Positions 17,880 through 22,260 of a stretch of DNA of 22,260 bases are shown one piece after another (position 1 is the stretch's first letter; each line of letters begins with the position of its first letter). The notes under the pieces are model-generated. The model had not been told where the DNA came from. It worked only from the letters and a program-made list of their open reading frames with translations, and made no database searches. The DNA comes from Larix sibirica (Eukaryota; Streptophyta; Pinopsida; Pinales; Pinaceae): positions 1 through 22,260 of the forward strand of contig NWUY0304890027.1 in NCBI GenBank assembly GCA_004151065.3, in the 5' to 3' direction. The translations under genes were made by a program, and so were the position numbers.

Positions 17880-18055
17880 GGAGCAAATCCTTCCACCCGA
17901 GATATGATCGATTGAGAACTCGCCGAGATAGATCTATTACCCGGATCTATTGACCCGAGATATTGAATCTTGATGATATCTGGCCGGATATAAATTTATA
18001 CCCCGATCTCTTTACCTGCGAACTGGATACGATAAACTTGACCGCTGCTGGAATA
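17880..18055 (+). repeat. GATC/CGATCT-rich degenerate repeats, block 2
   Basis: ACCCGAGATATGATCGATTGAG, ACCCGGATCTATTG and ACCCGAGATATTGAATC are short variants of one another. GGCCGGATATAAATTTATACC to CTGCG (from 17982) repeats 17596-17636 of block 1 in order. The tail CGAACTGGATACGATAAACTTGA repeats block 1 near 17734. Confidence 0.6.
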
Positions 18056-18060
18056 ATCAC

Positions 18061-18630
18061 CCCGGACAGGATAGTAGTATAAAAACAAAGCGGCGCGCTT
18101 ACTTACGTTATTATTACTGTAGAAATATATTTGGTATTACTTAATTGGGTGGCTGCGGCGGCTGAGACAAGAATCAAAATAGCGGGCGGGATGCTCCTGG
18201 ATATATTTATGACTAGCTGCTTGCTGGGAGAATAAAAAAACCCGGCGAGTCAGATATATAACCTATTCTCTTTTATTAAAGCTATATTCTATATATTGAT
18301 AACTTAAAGAATCTATCTACAAATATTGCTCTATTCGTTCTTAGAGATCTGTCTTCACTGTGTTCCTTAGGATAAGCTTAAGGTCATATTGAAAGTTTCA
18401 TACTGCCTACTTACTGGTTCATGCTTAAAAAAAGCATAATAAATGTTCTATTTTACTGACTGCTTTTCAGAACATCCTCTCTGTCTTATTCCCGCTTCGC
18501 GCTCCACTCAAGTGGGGTAGGAGCCCCCCGTTCTTTGCTTTTCCGGGCCTCACCCCAAACGATGGCTGTTATCCGTCCGGTAAATTTTCATATTGGTATG
18601 TTTCTCTGTAGGTCTATCATATCATAAAGT
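18061..18630. other. Gene-free stretch, nothing recognised
   Basis: AT-rich in the middle (18230-18330), with GAGCCCCCCG near 18520. No open frame of 60 codons with ATG, no RNA gene and no repeat family member was recognised. Confidence 0.45.
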
Positions 18631-18637
18631 GAAGGGG

Positions 18638-18836
18638 TATAAGTTGAAAGGGTAATGGTGGATGCGTTAATTTTTTATATGCGTGGCTTGAATGTTTTAC
18701 TGGGGGATGCATATGGGGAATGGGGTATGCAGGCGAATTGGGTAATGAAAATGCAAACTGGGCAGGCTAACTGAAAGGGTAATGGATAATTTGCTAGTGG
18801 TAATGCGGGCGTATTGGGGAATGCAATAATGCAAAT
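18638..18836 (+). repeat. GGGTAATG/GGGGAATG degenerate repeats
   Basis: TGAAAGGGTAATGG occurs exactly at 18645-18658 and 18772-18785. GGCGAATTGGGTAATG near 18732 and GGCGTATTGGGGAATG near 18808 are diverged copies. ATGCAAACTGG and AATGCAAATAG end those two. Period is about 76 for the second pair and 127 for the first. The plus strand is strongly G-rich and C-poor. Confidence 0.65.
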
Positions 18837-19080
18837 AGAACTTCAATTAGGAATCTTTTTTTTATGAGTATGAGCTCTTATTTTTACCTAGCGGGCTTTA
18901 CCTTGTTCGACAGAAATAGTATTGACCGGGCGGGCGGGGGTACTGGCATCCTCAATAAACAGCTATTAATCAGGGATCTCATCCTAACCCATAACACAAC
19001 ATGTCAATCTTTTAGATGGATCATCATAACCCAGTACAACCCGTTTGTGAGTTTTAGATGGGGCACTAGGAGGTACTGAT
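18837..19080. other. Gene-free stretch with a 71-codon frame
   Basis: The frame 18864-19079 encodes no recognised domain. TTTTAGATGG occurs twice within it (around 19010 and 19051). Nothing else is seen. Confidence 0.35.
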
Positions 19081-19200
19081 TAGGTTTTTCACCTATAAAA
19101 GAGGCCTATAAAAGGAAGCCTTCAAAGGAGGTTCAAACCAAGCCTTACAGTTTAGACCTAACTAAGAGCGCCTAACAAAGAGGCCTAACAAAGAAAGAAG
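19081..19200 (+). repeat. AAAGAGGCCTA short repeats
   Basis: CCTATAAAAGAGGCCTATAAAAGG is an imperfect head-to-tail duplication. CGCCTAACAAAGAGGCCTAACAAAGAAAG is another about 70 bp later, sharing AAAGAGGCCTA. Between them AAGCCTTCAAAGG and AAGCCTTACAG add to the pattern. Confidence 0.6.
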
Positions 19201-19720
19201 AGGGCCCACCAAAAGCTTTATTGTTTCCACCTACCACGGAGATTAATGAATGGATTAAACACCTACCCGCAAAGGGAGATGAAAGAGTGCTTATAAATCT
19301 TGCTTGCCCAAAAAGGCATCCCAGCTGGTTCCTATACCAAACAAAACTGAATCGTTATTGCTTTAATCCAAAGGGGAGGGCTAACGCAAGATCCCCATGA
19401 TAAGATGATGGCTAAGATCCCCTTTGATTGCTCTAATGCCCACATGACACGAGAGGAGAGCAAGGAGACGACGAGGTTCAAATACATCCCGCCCCATGAG
19501 TCCCCTACGGGAGAGAGGTTAGTTAGTAAGATAGTTTTCCGGTCACATAAAGCATGAATGGAGTCCGTGGAAGAGCCATCGACCACTTGCACGAGGACTG
19601 AGATAATAGGCTTGTACTTTCGGTTTTGCCAGATGCCTTTAACCGGGGGCGGGAAGGAGCCTCGAACCTATCAACATATGCCATTCATTTAACAGACGGG
19701 AGCCTATAAACAGATAGATG
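19201..19720. other. Gene-free stretch, nothing recognised
   Basis: An 86-codon minus frame (19332-19592) lacks motifs. Composition and CpG are ordinary. No repeat or RNA was recognised. Confidence 0.4.
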
Positions 19721-19726
19721 TTTTTT

Positions 19727-19845
19727 CACCGTTAGCCACCTTCAACTTTAGCCTAGACCACCAGCCTAAGCCCGACAGAAAGAAGCCAGAGTAATTAGGC
19801 CTCTCATCTTTAGCCTCCAGCCTTTTGCCAGTCGATTTCGTACAT
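19727..19845 (-). repeat. GGCTGGTGGTGA repeat, locus 3 (inverted, diverged)
   Basis: In reverse complement this carries TGGCAAAAGGC (19820-19830) and AGGCTGGTGGT (19757-19767), plus GGCTTCTTTC, AGGCTAAAG and AGGTGGC. Both diagnostic words of locus 1 are present, though in reversed order, so rearrangement or independent low-complexity drift is possible. CpG is sparse inside it. Confidence 0.45.
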
Positions 19846-19849
19846 GCTT

Positions 19850-20250
19850 TTACTTGTGTTGATTCACTATGAGAGGAGCAGAGCATGGAGGAGCAGATAG
19901 GTGCAAAACTTTGATTGATTCAAGCAGTGAACAAAGGAAGGTTATGTACAGTGAATGAAGGACGATGTGCATGGGATAGGACTAAGAGGTACCTTCACAA
20001 CAGGAGAGATCTAATACAGACGCACATCTCCTTGAACAGTCATTTATACATTCATTTATACAGTGCCCTGAAGAATACAAGGTTATACCCTACCATTCTT
20101 ACCCGCCTCATGACCAATGGCACGTTTGCGTTAAGTACTGAGCAGAGCCACCATTCATAAGCAGCAGCATTCATTGGCACTAATGCGGTAAGGGATTTAT
20201 CTAATTCTCAGCTTGTTAACCCTGACGCTTTATGACCTGTGAAGCCTTAC
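19850..20250. other. Gene-free stretch, nothing recognised
   Basis: Contains an 81-codon frame (19915-20160) without known domains. CATTTATACATTCATTTATACAG near 20041 is a small direct repeat. No RNA gene is seen. Confidence 0.4.
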
Positions 20251-20345
20251 CTACGAGCCTACTATTGTCTACCCCCATTTGCCCTACTATTGCTATTGCC
20301 TACATAAATACTATTGCCCTCCCACTTCCTCAGTTAGTTGTTGCT
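20250..20345 (+). repeat. CTACTATTGCC-type degenerate repeats
   Basis: CTACTATTGTCTACCCCC, CTACTATTGCTATTGCCTAC and ATACTATTGCCCTCCC follow within 60 bp and look like a slipped short repeat. The pattern lies inside the start of the 110-codon frame described next. Confidence 0.5.
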
Positions 20346-20611
20346 TTCATCCTCCTTCCTTTTATAAACCCTATCTTGGAAGTTGTGTATTGCTGCCAGG
20401 TCAACTGCTCTTGGAACTGATCCTGGAAATTATTGAAATGCTGGTTATGCTTCTACTGGTGGTTATGCTGCTTCTTCAACTGCTCACGGGAATACTTTTT
20501 GAACTGCTGGTTCTGCCTCCTTCGCTGCTGGTCATTTTTTTATATGTAATAATCTTTTCTTTGTTCTCTCGCTACCGAATCAATCAAAGTTTCCATGGTG
20601 TTGTGAGATGA
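20279..20611 (+). CDS. Doubtful 110-codon frame with a hydrophobic C-terminal half
   Basis: I do not recognise this frame. It starts at TTG, is Cys-, Tyr- and Pro-rich to about residue 40, then strongly hydrophobic from about residue 43 to 96. That part is rich in Leu, Val and Ile with few charges and would give one or two membrane segments. A short basic tail follows. The hydrophobicity comes from repeated CTGCTGGTTATGCTTCT-like DNA (AACTGCT occurs near 20403, 20479 and 20501), so low-complexity DNA explains it. Plant mitochondrial chimeric ORFs can look similar, but no piece of a known mitochondrial gene is visible. Confidence 0.1.
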   Translation: MPYYCYCLHKYYCPPTSSVSCCFHPPSFYKPYLGSCVLLPGQLLLELILEIIEMLVMLLLVVMLLLQLLTGILFELLVLPPSLLVIFLYVIIFSLFSRYRINQSFHGVVR

Positions 20612-20797
20612 GATAGGTCGTAACGTATTGAAAGCTAGTAAGTAATATGATATGGTAAAAACATATTTACACAATCCATATCTATCTCTGCCAGCCTATA
20701 GATCCCATCCATTTCAAAATAGCTATCTACATGAAGATTGAGTCATTTCCGGTGGGGTGGTAATGCTAAAAAAGGACTAGACTTATAGATAGTGAGT

Positions 20798-21190
20798 TTA
20801 TTCTCTGACTGAGCTAGGAGTCGAGTATCTACTAGGAAAGAGCTCGGGGAGGCATACGTAGCTCCTACGGTGTGCATAGTATGCGAGGTTATAGGCCCCT
20901 GCAGCAGATGTAAGCCCATGGAGAATAAAGCGGGCATGGTGCGCCTTCATATAGAAGGCATGCGTGGGATGTGTCTCGACCAGCAATAAATAGAGCTTTA
21001 AAGGGTCTATATAATATATATATATCTTATATAAATATATCTTGGCTGCCTCGAAGCATGCCACCGGTAGATCAGTTAAAAGGTTGACCACTCTCTGTGG
21101 TATTGTCCTGGCAAAGCAAAGGTGCTCTTGAAAGGTGGTAGAAGGGCTGTAGCTGGTAAGGCGTCCCTGGAAGTAAAGCTGTGTAAGCAT
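20798..21190 (-). CDS. Doubtful 130-codon frame, longest ATG frame in the window
   Basis: This starts at ATG (complement of 21188-21190) and has no recognised domain. A Tyr/Ile/Leu-rich patch around residues 51 to 70 is produced by the AT dinucleotide-rich DNA at 21006-21043. The rest is His-, Arg- and Ala-containing with no obvious catalytic motif. One run of this length is expected by chance in this much sequence, and a second frame overlaps its 3' end. It is listed only because it is the longest. Confidence 0.08.
   Translation of the reverse strand: MLTQLYFQGRLTSYSPSTTFQEHLCFARTIPQRVVNLLTDLPVACFEAAKIYLYKIYIYYIDPLKLYLLLVETHPTHAFYMKAHHARFILHGLTSAAGAYNLAYYAHRRSYVCLPELFPSRYSTPSSVRE
21006..21043. 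repeat. AT-rich low-complexity tract
   Basis: CTATATAATATATATATATC followed by TTATATAAATATATC. A simple TA-rich run that could melt or extrude easily. There is no nearby evidence that it acts as an origin or promoter. Confidence 0.7.
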
Positions 21191-22110
21191 ACTGTAGTAG
21201 GTAACCCTGGTGTGTTTAAGGTCAGTTCAGTGGAGTAAGGTTACTGAGAGTGAGCTGTGTCTGCCCGGGGGAAGGTTGTAACCTAATAGAAGGGCTTGCT
21301 GTAGATAATAAATCTGGCAGTTCCCGATATCTGCCTGCTGAAGTTCCAAGGATATCCGCTAAAGGTTATGGGAGTAATTCATAGGGCAGTCACGATCCGA
21401 GTATCCCCGGTTAACATAAAGTAAAACCAGTAGGCAGAGTCCTAGCAAAGGTCTAAGTGCTAACCCACCCACTCAAGCAAGCCGTCGTAAAGTTAATCGT
21501 CGTCAGATCGCAAGATCTTCGATCTAAGGCAAGCAGCAAGATAGATAGCAGGTAGGTGGAGCTGGTGGGCTGAAGGTTGACTGTGGACTTCACAAAGCTG
21601 TTGGAAACATGGGGCGGGTTGAACTGCAGACCACCTACTCCCGCATCTTCTGTTGGCTGTAAATCCGATAAAAAAGAAAATAAATAAAATAAATAGGTTG
21701 GCAGAATCCTAATAATTCTCTTCCAACTTATCCTAATATCTCGGTTAGCAGAAGACTCATAAGCCAGCTCCTCTTCTTGTCCTCCTTCATTGGTTTTTGA
21801 AACTCAGCAGACTCTCCTCCTCAAACTCCTCATCGAGTTGGATCCAATCAATCATCGACTTACTCGCATTGTTTGTTGGCGGCGTGTGACCTGTCTGTGT
21901 CACGAGATGGATGCAATGGATGCGTTGGGAGGGTGAACCGTGGATTTCAGACGAACTAAAGCGAGTAGCTAAGGTACGCTTATAAGGTAAGTGAAGTAAT
22001 AAGGTATCAAGAAGGTGGTAACGGCGTGATAACTGAAACATGGAACTTTTCTTACAAAGTAAAAGTGAACATAAACATGCAAGTATAAGATGTTAATGCT
22101 CTTCGGTATA
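21191..22110. other. Gene-free stretch, with a loose GGCAAGCAG patch
   Basis: GTAGAAGGGCTGTAGC near 21138 and AATAGAAGGGCTTGCTGTAG near 21286 are similar. AAGGCAAGCAGCAAGATAGATAGC (21527-21550) loosely recalls the GGCAGG patches, beside GATCGCAAGATCTTCGATC, which recalls block 1 at 17640 in reverse complement. An 84-codon minus frame (21787-22041) has no recognised motif. No RNA gene is seen. Confidence 0.4.
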
Positions 22111-22114
22111 TTTC

Positions 22115-22260
22115 CTATGGGCAATGACCTACTGTCTATGATAAACTGGGTATTGGCAATGACTACCGGGATTGGCTATATACAATGATCTTCTGGGTAT
22201 ATCAACTATGATCGACCAGAAATATTCGGCTGGCAATGACCCTCTCTCTTTATGGCTGGC
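22115..22260 (+). repeat. AATGAC repeat cluster, locus 3, runs off the window
   Basis: Units include GGGCAATGACCTAC, CTATGATAAAC, TTGGCAATGACTACCGGG, ATACAATGATCTTC, CTATGATCGACC and CGGCTGGCAATGACCC, spaced about 14 to 28 bp. The final bases ATGGCTGGC look like the start of another unit, so the cluster probably continues. It has the same orientation as locus 2 (16261) and is inverted relative to locus 1 (2230). Confidence 0.7.

Overview
No conventional gene can be supported anywhere in this 22.3 kb window. The longest ATG-initiated open frame is 130 codons, and about one stop-free run of that length is expected by chance in random DNA of this size and roughly 43% GC (my estimate). Most of the other longer frames start at TTG, overlap repeats or oppose each other. 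I saw no rRNA block, no tRNA cloverleaf, no group II domain V and no operon-like layout. That rules out ordinary bacterial or phage DNA.

The best reading is intergenic DNA from an expanded eukaryotic organelle genome, most likely mitochondrial. A seed plant with a very large mitogenome (for example a gymnosperm) fits best, with a large fungal mitogenome as the alternative. Supporting signs are the middling GC, CpG at ordinary frequency in most of the window (unlike methylated plant nuclear DNA), many poly-G tracts, and a dense population of short, diverged direct and inverted repeats. The assignment is inference. No diagnostic gene is present.

Layout. 1-2.2 kb: a 69-bp tandem repeat and a GGCAGG-rich patch, then featureless DNA. 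2.2-2.6 kb: an AATGAC-type repeat cluster and copy A of a ~90-bp dispersed repeat. 2.6-5.2 kb: nothing recognised. 5.2-5.7 kb: small repeats. 6.5-6.9 kb: a GGCTGGTGGTGA repeat beside a CpG-free stretch. 7.08-8.5 kb: the most repeat-dense part, with CTACGGAA hairpin elements, a CCAGACGAGAT array and short tandem duplications. 8.86-9.32 kb: another GGCAGG patch and copy B of the ~90-bp repeat. 10.0-10.7 kb: tandem duplications followed by an array almost lacking G. 10.7-13.1 kb: mostly featureless, with a duplicated segment ending in seven Gs. 13.11-14.67 kb: an AT-rich, strongly CpG-depleted block, probably captured nuclear DNA. 15.0-15.4 kb: a second CpG-free block carrying the GGCTGGTGGTGA family. 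15.75-16.5 kb: a perfect 22-bp palindrome, a hairpin element and the second AATGAC cluster. 17.5-18.06 kb: GATC-rich repeats. 18.6-20.5 kb: more degenerate repeats. 22.1 kb to the end: the third AATGAC cluster, running off the window.

No genes act together here. What links the regions is shared repeat families: AATGAC at three loci, CTACGGAA hairpins at three, GGCTGGTGGTGA at three, GGCAGG at four, the ~90-bp repeat at two, and a G7-flanking segment at two. All alignments were done by eye and copy boundaries are approximate.
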